From: JANJUO01 sp942492935
GTDB lineage: Bacteria; Bacteroidota; Ignavibacteria; Kapaibacteriales; UBA2268
NCBI GenBank assembly: GCA_942492935.1
Contig: OW818654.1
Coordinates: forward strand, 248,001 to 312,000
DNA length: 64,000 nucleotides
Direction: 5' to 3'
The notes beneath the pieces were generated by a model, which saw only the letters and a list, made by a program, of their open reading frames with translations, did no database searches and was not told the DNA's origin. Positions 42,633 through 51,263 of this stretch are shown here, one piece after another. Both the position numbers and the translations under genes were made by a program. Position 1 is the first letter of the stretch. Every line of letters begins with the position of its first letter.

Positions 42633-43181
42633 ATGAACGAATATCCTGAAATAGTTACATATTTTGAAAATAATTTCAAAGTGTATATCACTGCTGAAGA
42701 AATTGATAATATAATTTCAAGAATTGCAATACAAATAAACGAAGATTATAAAGACAAATCACCTGTTTTTCTAACGATTCTCAATGGGGCTGTACTTTTT
42801 GCAACTGATTTGATTAGAAAAATAAATCTTGATTGCGAAATAGAATTTCTTTCAGCCAAAAGCTATGGTAGCTCAATGCAATCATCAGGAATTGTTGAAC
42901 TTCAATCTTATGGATTAAATATTAAAGATAGAGATGTTATAATAGTTGAAGATATTGTTGATACAGGTCATACTTTAACAAACTTGTATAATAATTTGCA
43001 TCAATTTGAACCAAAATCAGTAAAAACGGCTTGTTTGCTATCAAAACCTGCAATGAGAAAAGTTGAAGTAGAAGTTCATTACATTGGTTTTGAAATAGAA
43101 CCGGTATTTGTAGTGGGATATGGACTTGATTATGCAAACAAAGGGAGGCAACTCCCAGCTATATATAAATTAACAGATTAA
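42633..43181 (+). CDS. hpt: Hypoxanthine phosphoribosyltransferase
   Basis: Purine salvage: hypoxanthine (or guanine) plus PRPP to IMP (or GMP); 182 residues. The PRPP-binding signature is VIIVEDIVDTGHTL. FLTILNGAVLFATDLI and VVGYGLDYANKGRQLPAIY are typical of Hpt. The ATG at 42633 has AGGA at 42623-42626; in-frame starts at 42618 (TTG) and 42627 (ATG) are less well placed. Lying 17 nt after tilS, this is the common bacterial tilS-hpt pairing, supporting a shared transcript. Confidence 0.94.
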   Translation: MNEYPEIVTYFENNFKVYITAEEIDNIISRIAIQINEDYKDKSPVFLTILNGAVLFATDLIRKINLDCEIEFLSAKSYGSSMQSSGIVELQSYGLNIKDRDVIIVEDIVDTGHTLTNLYNNLHQFEPKSVKTACLLSKPAMRKVEVEVHYIGFEIEPVFVVGYGLDYANKGRQLPAIYKLTD

Positions 43182-43215
43182 GAAAATTAGAATTTTATTA
43201 ACATTATAAAAATAT

Positions 43216-45033
43216 ATGAGAAAAAATAATTTTAGAAACATTGCCATAATTGCTCACGTTGACCATGGCAAAACTACGCTTGTTGACTATATGCTACGTC
43301 AAAGCGGCACTTTTCGTTCAAATCAGGTACTCGAAGACAGAGTAATGGATTCGATGGACCTTGAACGTGAAAGAGGCATTACTATTTCGGCAAAAAATAC
43401 TTCAGTATTGTATCACGATGTCAAAATCAACATTATGGATACACCTGGTCACGCCGATTTTGGTGGTGAAGTTGAAAGAAGCTTATCCTTGGTTGATGGT
43501 GCATTGCTTTTAGTTGATGCAAGTGAAGGACCACTTCCGCAAACCAGATTTGTATTAAAAAAAGCATTAGATAAGAAAATTCCTATTATTGTGGTAGTGA
43601 ATAAAATTGATAGACATGATGCCCGAATTCAGGAAGTATTAAACGAAATTTATGATTTATTTATAGATTTAGATGCTACTGATGAGCAAATTGAATTTCC
43701 AGTTTTATATACAATTGCTAAAGAAGGTGTAGCTTTTAAAGAAATCGGAGATGGCTCTACTGATTTGAAAAATCTATTTGATGCTATTATTGATTATATT
43801 CCAGGTCCTGAAGCAGATGATAATGATGTTCCTCAGTTCCTTGTTACAAGTTTGGACTATGATTCTTATGTAGGTCAGATTTTAATTGGCAGACTTTCTA
43901 CAGGTACTTTGGAAATGAATAAATTTTATGCTTTATGTGCTGAAGATAGAATAGTAAATAATTTGCGTTTTTCAGCATTGTATTCATTTTCTGGACTAAG
44001 AAAAACATCTGTAGATAAAGTTATTGCTGGAGATATTGTTGCAATTGCAGGTATTGAATCCGCTAAAATCGGTGATACAGTTACTTCAAATGAAGAACCA
44101 AAAGCATTACCGAGAATAAAGGTAGATGAGCCAACAGTTTCGATGATTTTCTATGTTAATACTGGTCCATTTGCAGGTATGGAAGGACAATATCTAACTT
44201 CAAGGCATTTAAAAGCAAGATTAGATAAAGAATTACTTAGAAATGTATCGCTTCATATTATTCCTACTGATAGAGCAGATGCCTTTGAAATTCGTGGTAG
44301 AGGCGAGTTACAATTAGCTATATTAATTGAACAAATGCGCCGTGAAGGGTATGAATTTATGGTTTCAAAACCACAAGTAATAACAAAGGAAATTGATGGC
44401 AAACTTTGCGAACCTTTCGAAATGGTTTATATTGATGCACCCGAAGAATATACTGGCGTTATTACAGAGAAATTATCTGCACGTAAGGGTTTGATGACTG
44501 ATTTGATGAATCACGGACATGGTAGAGTTAATCTTACTTTTAAAATTCCATCAAGAGGATTAATTGGTTTCCGTAGTTCATTTATGACAGATACCAAAGG
44601 AACTGGTATTTTAAATACACTATTTCATGCTTATGAAGAATGGGCGGGCAGTATTCCACATAGAATGGCTGGTGCTTTAGTTGCTGACCGTTCAGGAAGA
44701 GTAACAGCTTATGCTTGTCTTGGAATGGAAGACCGTGGTGAATTATTCATCCCAACAGGTATTCAAGTCTATATGGGAATGGTTGTAGGAGAAAGAAATA
44801 AAGCAGGTGATTTGGATATTAATATCACAAAAGAAAAGAAACTTACCAATATGCGTGCTTCAAGTTCCGACCAAACAGTTGTGATAAGACCACCAAGATT
44901 ATTAACTTTAGAGCAAGCAATCGAATTTATTGCCGAAGATGAATTGGTTGAAGTTACTCCAGCTACAATAAGAATCAGAAAAGCTGAACTTGACTATCAC
45001 AAAAGAAAACCAAAAACAAGAGATTTAGATTAG
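43216..45033 (+). CDS. typA: Ribosome-associated GTPase TypA/BipA
   Basis: Translational GTPase involved in ribosome assembly and stress adaptation; 605 residues, full length. G1 is AHVDHGKTTLVDY (residues about 12-24), followed by ERERGITI, DTPGHADFGGEVERSL and NKIDRHDAR. The BipA-specific C-terminal region includes RGLIGFRSSFMTDTKGTG and RASSSDQTVVIRPPR. It lies 34 nt after hpt on the same strand. Confidence 0.96.
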   Translation: MRKNNFRNIAIIAHVDHGKTTLVDYMLRQSGTFRSNQVLEDRVMDSMDLERERGITISAKNTSVLYHDVKINIMDTPGHADFGGEVERSLSLVDGALLLVDASEGPLPQTRFVLKKALDKKIPIIVVVNKIDRHDARIQEVLNEIYDLFIDLDATDEQIEFPVLYTIAKEGVAFKEIGDGSTDLKNLFDAIIDYIPGPEADDNDVPQFLVTSLDYDSYVGQILIGRLSTGTLEMNKFYALCAEDRIVNNLRFSALYSFSGLRKTSVDKVIAGDIVAIAGIESAKIGDTVTSNEEPKALPRIKVDEPTVSMIFYVNTGPFAGMEGQYLTSRHLKARLDKELLRNVSLHIIPTDRADAFEIRGRGELQLAILIEQMRREGYEFMVSKPQVITKEIDGKLCEPFEMVYIDAPEEYTGVITEKLSARKGLMTDLMNHGHGRVNLTFKIPSRGLIGFRSSFMTDTKGTGILNTLFHAYEEWAGSIPHRMAGALVADRSGRVTAYACLGMEDRGELFIPTGIQVYMGMVVGERNKAGDLDINITKEKKLTNMRASSSDQTVVIRPPRLLTLEQAIEFIAEDELVEVTPATIRIRKAELDYHKRKPKTRDLD

Positions 45034-45045
45034 AATTAAATAAAA

Positions 45046-45402
45046 TTAGGGGCTGTCTCAAAAGGTGTTATTCTAAAGTGCGTAACAAATATATTTAAAA
45101 AATATGCTAAATGACAGCTTTAAAAAAAAATTGTAGTCATTGGTAGATTGTTTCATATACCTCAAAGTAGAATTAATTCAAATCCCCCTTTCCCCCTTTA
45201 TTAAAGGGGGATTAAGGAGGATTTCCTTCATCCGAAATTAATTGGAACTGCCTCAAAATACGTCATACTGATGCAAGGAAAAAAGATGTCATTGGTAACT
45301 TGTTTCAGAATCAATTTCATGCTAAGTTGTTGAAATATTCAAATTCTTCAGAACTGCAAAATGGAAAATAACTAAAATAAACCTTTTGAAACAGCCCCCT
45401 AA
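45046..45402. mobile_element. MITE-like element
   Basis: 357 bp without a coding frame, bounded by inverted repeats of about 20 bp: TTAGGGGCTGTCTCAAAAGG at 45046-45065 and the complement of its variant at 45381-45402. An internal hairpin (AATCCCCCTTT at 45181-45191 with AAAGGGGGATT at 45203-45213) and a third terminal-like motif (GGAACTGCCTCAAAA at 45244-45258) suggest a composite or nested insertion. The ends resemble those of the IS at 29551 (12 of 17 bases). Confidence 0.72.
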
Positions 45403-45514
45403 TATAAAATACCACATTTATCTTCCCCAAGTGGTAGGAATATACATAATGTACCCCTTATATGTTCAATATATTCTCGTCCTTTGGCTTATTGTGTTTA
45501 ATAAGATTAAAATA
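45403..45514. other. Short non-coding spacer
   Basis: No gene or repeat is recognised between the MITE-like element and the broken PIN gene. Confidence 0.4.
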
Positions 45515-45922
45515 TTATAAAAATGGATTTTTGATTAACAGTTGGTTTTGTATTAACTGCATACTTTGCATATCTTCTGAAAAAAGAATATTGCAATCGG
45601 CTTCTAAAGCTGAAGCTATTATCAAACTGTCATAATAGGAATAACCATACTTTTCTCTTACTTTTAAAGCAATTCTTATGGTTTCAGTAGTTATTATAGC
45701 AACTTGTGAAAATTCTACAATTTCCTCTAAAGCACTTATAATATTTCCAGAACTTTGTTAATACTTTTTAACTAATACATTTGAAAATTCATTTAGAACT
45801 TGTGTGGATATTGTCAAATTTTCACTTCTGAAAATATTTTTTGAAATCAATGACTTGCTTGGTTCGTCATTTGAATAGAGGTAAATGAGAATATTTGTAT
45901 CTATGAATTTTTTATCTTTCAT
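45515..45922 (-). pseudogene. PIN-domain toxin with an internal stop codon
   Basis: A 135-codon frame of a type II toxin (PIN RNase) interrupted by TAA at 45758-45760. Before the stop: KFIDTNILIYLYSND with the first acidic residue and STQVLNEFSNVLVKKY with the second. After it, in the same frame: YGYSYYDSLIIASALEADC and NILFSEDMQ with the last acidic residues. A one-base change (TAA from AAA) would explain the stop. The toxin is therefore probably inactive, while the partner antitoxin upstream is intact and overlaps its start by 11 nt. Confidence 0.85.
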
Positions 45923-46121
45923 TTGCAAACACACGGTCAAATTTATTATCCTTTGTGCTTAAAGATAGAGAATTGAAATTCGATTCTTTAATAGAAACAT
46001 TTTCAATATTAACTTTATTGAAAAGAACAATAAATTTTAACTCATTATCTAAATGGGCCAATTCATCAGGTAATTTAATCTTTCCATTGAATGGTTTTGC
46101 CGTAAACTCAATAGCTTCCAT
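45912..46121 (-). CDS. Putative antitoxin partner of the PIN toxin
   Basis: 69 residues, with the start EAIEFTAKPFNGKIKLPDEL resembling the DNA-binding beta-strand region of AbrB-like or short antitoxins found before PIN genes. It overlaps the toxin start by 11 nt, the usual layout of these operons, and GGAG precedes its ATG. Function is inferred mainly from position. Confidence 0.65.
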   Translation of the reverse strand: MEAIEFTAKPFNGKIKLPDELAHLDNELKFIVLFNKVNIENVSIKESNFNSLSLSTKDNKFDRVFANER

Positions 46122-46301
46122 TTTCTTCTCCTTTAAATAGTATTTTTCACGAATTTATAAACTGAATATTTTAAAATCTACATAAATTCTTTATTTACTA
46201 ATACTAAGTGCGCTCATAGAAGCAAATATATTATTTATTGAAATCCTAATTGGCTAATTGATTATAACAAATTAAAGCTAAAAGATAAGAATGCAATTTC
46301 T

Positions 46302-46465
46302 GAATTTTCCCATTAGGGATTAAATGTTTGTAATAATAAAAATACCCGTAAGTCCAACAATCCCATAGGGATTGAATAATTAAATACACATTCAACACCT
46401 ACGGTGTTGTTGTTATAACTGGGAAAATCATTAGTTACAAACATTAATTCCCTATGGGAATTTCA
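46302..46465. repeat. Inverted-repeat element built on CCCTATGGGAATT-like arms
   Basis: Left arm about 46302-46337 (GAATTTTCCCATTAGGGATT then AAATGTTTGTAA) and right arm about 46431-46465 (TTACAAACATTAATTCCC then TATGGGAATTTC) are imperfect complements over about 35 bp. Between them lies another CCCATAGGGATTGAAT copy and an AACACCTACGGTGTTG palindrome. Confidence 0.6.
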
Positions 46466-46567
46466 AAGAATTTTGTACAAAATAACAAAAAATCTATTTT
46501 ATTGTTTATTGGCTGAGTTGTCACATTTCTGATTTGTCTAATAAGCATAATTTCATCAGATTTTATT

Positions 46568-46628
46568 CAGACAGGAATGTCTGAACTACTATATTTATAT
46601 ATACTTAGTAGAACAGACATTCTTGTCG
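46568..46628 (-). terminator. Long hairpin downstream of the DUF4249 gene
   Basis: CAGACAGGAATGTCTGAACT at 46568-46587 pairs with the region 46607-46628 (GTAGAACAGACATTCTTGTC), with few mismatches. It lies 14 nt beyond the stop codon of the minus-strand gene, so a terminator or a repeat used as one is likely. Confidence 0.5.
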
Positions 46629-46641
46629 GTTTGTTGAAAAA

Positions 46642-47520
46642 TTACTTCTGATTTTTCAACAGAAACATATTTCTTCTTGCAATTGATGCTGAACCAAATA
46701 CTCCAAACCCAGTACCTTTCACTGTAGATAACAAATTGTTTATTTGCCCTTGTTGGGTATTTTGCAAGTACCATAGTAAAAAGTTTTCATCAGGAACCAT
46801 CACATTAACCTGATGTAGTCCAAACCATTTGAATGCTGCCCAAACAACACTTGTTTGTGTGTTTGCAATTAAAGGATATGTACTTCTTTCATAATAATAC
46901 TCATCCATATCGTTTGTAAATGAATTATATACTCTGCGGTTTAATTCATCAGTTTGTGGTGATAAATGCTTACCATATTCAAGTGTATCCATTGGTATAA
47001 TTGAAAGAAGATAAAATTTGGCTTTTTCTACGGGAGACCAAGAGATATAATGTCTGTCAGGTAAATTTATTGTATCTTTTGGATATTGAATTGTATCTTT
47101 TAATCCATCTGTCCAGCTAACAACATTTGGAGTTGTAGTAGTGCCAGTAATTATTGAACCATCTTTCAATTTAATTGACAAGTCATATTTGGTATTTGGT
47201 TTTACTAAATAAGTTTTATTTGGATTGTAATATCCTGAATCACCAACAGCATTTATCATTAAATTAAAAACTTGTCCATCTCCACTAATTACTACTTCTG
47301 CATCTCTAATCATAGCTTTTTCATAATCAAACTTTTCTTGAACAGGTTGCGAGTGCATTACAACAATATTCTCAATCGGTTCGCCAACGAATATAAATGC
47401 TTCCACAAAATTCTGTTTAACGTAATCAGTAGGGACTGCATCTTCACATGAATTTAAAAATATTCCCATTGATAATAAAATTGATGCCAATATAATTCTA
47501 AATTTATTATTGTTTTTCAT
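46642..47520 (-). CDS. DUF4249-family lipoprotein
   Basis: 292 residues. The signal peptide ends in a lipobox (GIFLNSC, cysteine near residue 25) followed by ED. The body has the DUF4249 pattern: an N-terminal VEAFIFVGEPIENIVVMHS strand region, AEVVISGDGQVFNL, and YNPNKTYLVKPNTKYDLSIK, a domain always seen with TonB receptors in Bacteroidetes. Its gene follows the receptor gene after 11 nt on the same strand, so it is probably the surface or periplasmic partner in uptake. Ligand unknown. Confidence 0.85.
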   Translation of the reverse strand: MKNNNKFRIILASILLSMGIFLNSCEDAVPTDYVKQNFVEAFIFVGEPIENIVVMHSQPVQEKFDYEKAMIRDAEVVISGDGQVFNLMINAVGDSGYYNPNKTYLVKPNTKYDLSIKLKDGSIITGTTTTPNVVSWTDGLKDTIQYPKDTINLPDRHYISWSPVEKAKFYLLSIIPMDTLEYGKHLSPQTDELNRRVYNSFTNDMDEYYYERSTYPLIANTQTSVVWAAFKWFGLHQVNVMVPDENFLLWYLQNTQQGQINNLLSTVKGTGFGVFGSASIARRNMFLLKNQK

Positions 47521-47531
47521 TTTATTTTTCC

Positions 47532-49838
47532 TTAAAATTTAATTTCATAAGAAATACTTGGAATAATTGGCAATAAGAGTACATCTTCGACTGTAGTTTC
47601 ATTTTTCTGTGTGTTATAATATCTGAACCAAATATCCCTTTTATTATAAACATTGTAAACATCAAGAATCAATCTTGCCGGCGTTCCAAATAAAGTATGA
47701 ATATAGCTAACATTTACATTTAATTGATGTGAAGATGGCAAACGTAATCCATATCTTTGTGATGGAAATACTTTTCCAGCTCCATAATTCTGTCCTGGTA
47801 AACGTGATTGAATTCTTGAAGTAGCTCCAGTATATGATTGTCCAGACTGATAAGTAAAATTAGCTCCAAATTCCCAAGAATCGCTAAATTTGTATTGCAT
47901 AACGATTTTTAAATCATGAGTTCTATCATATTTAGGTCTAAACTCTGTACCATTATTAATTGAGTCAAATGTGGCATTTACAAAACCAAGTCCATAACCA
48001 ATCCAACCAGTTAGCTTTCCAAATTTCTTTTGTAAAAACAATTCAGCTCCATAAGCTGTTGCATCACCTGTGTAAAATACATCACCAACTGTAGTGCCTT
48101 CTAAATTATTCATATTTATTTCATTAATATTATGCATTGTCTTATAATACAAATCAAAATTTAAGTCAAATCCATCTGTTGGAGTGGTTTCAAATGATAA
48201 TACATAATGATTTGAACTGCTCACATTAATTGTAGTATCAGTTGGAAGCCAAGTATCGAAAAATGAGAAGTCCGGTTGAGATGCTAATCGCAAATATTGA
48301 TGATATAAACCATAAGCAAATTTAACAGAAAAATCAGTTCCATATTGATAACGCAGAGCAATTCTCGGGTCAACTGTGAAAATATTACTCAAAGTTGCAA
48401 GATTTCCTCTTAATCCTGTTTGTATAGAATAATTGTCATCAAGCATATAGTTTATTTGAGTATAAATACTGTGATTCCAATCATTTACTTTTATATTTAG
48501 CTCGCCACCATCACTACCCGGTTTTGTAGAATCAGTTTCGCCAGTAAAATTTTGTAAATATGTAAATTCAAGTTTGTTTGATTCTATACCAAATTTATGA
48601 GTTAATTTTTCATTCGTAAACCATTCGAGCCCTGCTTTAATAGAATAATCTGTTATTCCATTATCAATCAAAATTTTGTAACCTGATTGGTCAATTTTAA
48701 AAGTATTATAATAATTACTACCACTAATATTAATCCACGAAAATAAATCATCGCTCAAAATATGATTCCATCTTGCTGAAACTAAACGATTACCAATATC
48801 AAGATTGAAATCTATTCCGTTACTACCATATTGTAAAGCGTCAGCACTTGCAAAGCCACTTAGAAATAATTTATCATCATCACTTAAATCCTGTGATACT
48901 TTAGCGTTTAAATCATAAAAATTAAAATCAGGGAAAGGGCTTTTAGGGTCCTCAGGCAGCATACTTGTTATTAAATCAAAATATGTTCGTCTTCCTCCAA
49001 GAAAGAATGAACCATTTCCAATTGGACCTTCAATTCCTAATCTTGAAGAAATCATACCTAAAGACGCAATACCTCCAAATTCTTCTTGATTACCATCTTT
49101 TTGTGTAATTGTTAATACTGATGAAAGCCGTCCACCATATTCAGCGGGGTATGCACCTTTAATTATTTCTACATCTTTAATTGCATCAGAATTAAAAGTT
49201 GATAGAAAGCCGAATAGATGTGTTGGGTTATAAACTGTAGAATTATCTACAAGTACGAGATTTTGGTCTGGAGAGCCACCACGTACATACAAACCTGATG
49301 AGATTTGTGATGATGTAAGTATTCCGGGAAGCATCTGGAGTGAACGAAAAACATCTGATTCACCACCAATTCTAATTTCTTTAATTTGTTCAACTGGAAT
49401 ATTTACTTTGCTAATTGAAATTTGTCTTTTTTCGACTTCCTTATCAGCAATTACTGAAACACCCTCACTCAAAACAGATGATTGCTTTAATTCAAAATTT
49501 TCCCTAAATGATTCATCTGCTTTTAATTTGAACTTCTTCTCAAATTTTTCATATCCAATTGACGACACCACTAAAATATACTCTCCCGGTTCAATATTTG
49601 TAATTGAATAGAAACCACTTTTATTTGATTTGGTGCCGTATTTTGAATCTTTTAGATATACAGTAGCACCAATAATTGTTTCTTTTGTATGAGAATCTTT
49701 AATAAATCCGTTTAAAGCTGATTTTCCTGCAAACATTGCTTCTAATGCAAATACTTGTGAATTAGTTGAAAATATTGATATTGCAATTACAAACAGTAGG
49801 ACTTGCTTTTTAAAACGGACAAAATTTAACCATATCAT
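47532..49838 (-). CDS. TonB-dependent outer-membrane receptor
   Basis: 768 residues. The signal peptide ends near VFALEA. A carboxypeptidase-D-like regulatory domain (about 40-115: GFIKDSHTKETIIGATVYLK) leads into a plug domain (LYVRGGSPDQNLVLVDN, HLFGFLSTFNSDAIKDVEII, YPAEYGGRLSSVLTI) and a 22-strand-type barrel ending in an aromatic residue (SYEIKF). No SusC signature or SusD partner is present; the partner is the DUF4249 lipoprotein. It imports an unknown large substrate using TonB energy. Confidence 0.93.
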   Translation of the reverse strand: MIWLNFVRFKKQVLLFVIAISIFSTNSQVFALEAMFAGKSALNGFIKDSHTKETIIGATVYLKDSKYGTKSNKSGFYSITNIEPGEYILVVSSIGYEKFEKKFKLKADESFRENFELKQSSVLSEGVSVIADKEVEKRQISISKVNIPVEQIKEIRIGGESDVFRSLQMLPGILTSSQISSGLYVRGGSPDQNLVLVDNSTVYNPTHLFGFLSTFNSDAIKDVEIIKGAYPAEYGGRLSSVLTITQKDGNQEEFGGIASLGMISSRLGIEGPIGNGSFFLGGRRTYFDLITSMLPEDPKSPFPDFNFYDLNAKVSQDLSDDDKLFLSGFASADALQYGSNGIDFNLDIGNRLVSARWNHILSDDLFSWINISGSNYYNTFKIDQSGYKILIDNGITDYSIKAGLEWFTNEKLTHKFGIESNKLEFTYLQNFTGETDSTKPGSDGGELNIKVNDWNHSIYTQINYMLDDNYSIQTGLRGNLATLSNIFTVDPRIALRYQYGTDFSVKFAYGLYHQYLRLASQPDFSFFDTWLPTDTTINVSSSNHYVLSFETTPTDGFDLNFDLYYKTMHNINEINMNNLEGTTVGDVFYTGDATAYGAELFLQKKFGKLTGWIGYGLGFVNATFDSINNGTEFRPKYDRTHDLKIVMQYKFSDSWEFGANFTYQSGQSYTGATSRIQSRLPGQNYGAGKVFPSQRYGLRLPSSHQLNVNVSYIHTLFGTPARLILDVYNVYNKRDIWFRYYNTQKNETTVEDVLLLPIIPSISYEIKF

Positions 49839-50020
49839 TCTTTACCTCTATTTTTTATAAAATTAAAATTAAAAACAATTCATATTACGTGAACAACTTT
49901 TTTTTGTTTCAAAAATCACAATATAAATTTGCTCTTTGTAAATTATGTGGATAGTAAAGATACATACGCTGACATAATTGCTTTCCATCATTCCTCATTG
50001 ATGTGTTATGATTTATATGC

Positions 50021-50053
50021 AGATGTCCAACACTTCCAAAGTGTTGGACATCT
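50021..50053. repeat. Perfect 15-bp-arm hairpin, copy 1
   Basis: AGATGTCCAACACTT (50021-50035) and its exact complement (50039-50053) around a 3-nt loop. The flanking bases (ATGC before, TGTTTTGA after) are shared with the copy at 53401, so the repeated unit is about 47 bp. Confidence 0.8.
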
Positions 50054-50090
50054 TGTTTTGATTTCATGACAAATTTCTTGATATTATTTT

Positions 50091-50160
50091 AGCTCTGTAG
50101 GAGCGACATCTTAGTAGGAAAGATATAATTTTTTTAGATAAAGCTCCATAGGAGCGACAT
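50091..50160. repeat. Pair of AGCTCxxTAGGAGCGACAT direct repeats
   Basis: AGCTCTGTAGGAGCGACAT (50091-50109) and AGCTCCATAGGAGCGACAT (50142-50160) differ at two positions and each can form a small GCTCC/GGAGC hairpin. The rest of 49839-50409 shows no gene. Confidence 0.65.
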
Positions 50161-50324
50161 AGCAATTTCACAATTACGCTACATTTGTGGCTTTTATATG
50201 TTAATTTTCATTGAAATTTCACAACAACTCTCTTTTTTTCGATTGAAATTCCCAATTTCCACAAAAATAGTTTTATTAAAAAAATTTAGAAAGTGTTTGG
50301 AAATTAAAAATATTCTTTTTAAGT

Positions 50325-50332
50325 TACATTTG
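50325..50332 (+). promoter_or_regulatory. Possible -7 element upstream of the secreted-protein cluster
   Basis: TACATTTG matches TAnnTTTG. TTTG at 50296-50299 lies 25 nt upstream, longer than the usual 19-21, so support is partial. It would start the transcript of 50410-53312. Confidence 0.3.
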
Positions 50333-50409
50333 GAAACAGAGCAAAATATAAAAATGTTTCTGTAAACAAATAATTTACAATAATTTTTTAATTTTTCGGA
50401 GTATTTTTT

Positions 50410-50710
50410 ATGATTACATCAAAATCATCAAATCAACGTAAGTATATATATATATATACTTAGCTTAATTATGGGTTATAATATGTATGCCCAAACGCAA
50501 TGGCTTCAAAGTTTAGATGAAATCGAAAGTTTTGTAAAGAAAAATAAGCATTTACCAAACATACCATCTGCATCTGAAGTTGCTAATAATGGCATTGAAG
50601 TAGGTGTTCTGCAAGCAAAATTACTCCAAAAAATAGAAGAACTCACACTCCATCTAATTCAACTCAAAAAAGAAAATGAAGAAATTAAAAAGTTAATCAA
50701 TAAGGAATAA
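50410..50710 (+). CDS. Small secreted protein with tail-fibre-like coiled-coil end, frame interrupted at a (TA)8 run
   Basis: From ATG 50471 a 79-residue protein is encoded whose end, SLDEIESFVKKNKHLPNIPS followed by GIEVGVLQAKLLQKIEELTL, is the conserved C-terminal segment of Bacteroidetes cell-surface/tail-fibre-type proteins. Upstream, ATG 50410 opens a frame (MITSKSSNQRKYIYIY) that stops after a (TA)8 tract at 50443-50458. One extra TA unit would fuse it in frame with LSLIMGYNMYAQ, giving a complete signal peptide cleaved before QTQW. So the gene may be phase-variable, or a remnant of a larger gene. It overlaps the next gene by one base. Confidence 0.6.
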
Positions 50711-51249
50711 TGAAAATGAAAGCAATTATTATTCTTGCAATGGCAGTATTGCTATTAGTTTCTTGTGAAAAGGAACAGCCAACTAATTTATCTGCAACTT
50801 ATGATAAGTATCAGATTCAAAATGATTCGGATTGGGTAGAAGTAACTGATATAGATACGTTAAATCCTTGCTTTGGACCTGCCCATTGGATTCGGCACAA
50901 CAATAAATATATAATTATTAAGAATGAAAATGATTATAAAACTATTTTTGATGAAGATGTTGCGACTTTTGGTAAAGATTTCATTATAGCAAAATGCGAT
51001 ACTGTATATAAGCCAACAGGTGTTGATTTCTCAACAAGATTTATGATATCATATAAAATTGCAACTGGAGATGATGAATATACGAGAAAAATTTTCAGAA
51101 ATAAATTTTCTAATGAATATTTGTACTTAGTTTCAATAACATATTTATCAAGCAATAAAATTCTTCGTGGTTGGGGGGAAAGTATTTCATTACCAATAAT
51201 TAATTCGGATATAAAAGTTTTATTTGATACACTACATACTAATTTTTAA
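50710..51249 (+). CDS. Hypothetical lipoprotein
   Basis: 179 residues. A signal peptide with lipobox LLLVSC (cysteine near residue 19) is followed by a charged linker. The body has no domain I recognise; it contains a paired-cysteine arrangement (NPCFGPAHW and AKCDTVY) and a WGES motif near the end. The ATG at 50710 overlaps the stop of the preceding frame (TAATG) and 14 nt separate it from the protease gene, so it is in the same transcript and may be an accessory or inhibitor of that protease. That role is only positional inference. Confidence 0.8.
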   Translation: MKMKAIIILAMAVLLLVSCEKEQPTNLSATYDKYQIQNDSDWVEVTDIDTLNPCFGPAHWIRHNNKYIIIKNENDYKTIFDEDVATFGKDFIIAKCDTVYKPTGVDFSTRFMISYKIATGDDEYTRKIFRNKFSNEYLYLVSITYLSSNKILRGWGESISLPIINSDIKVLFDTLHTNF

Positions 51250-51263
51250 ATCAGGAGATTAAA

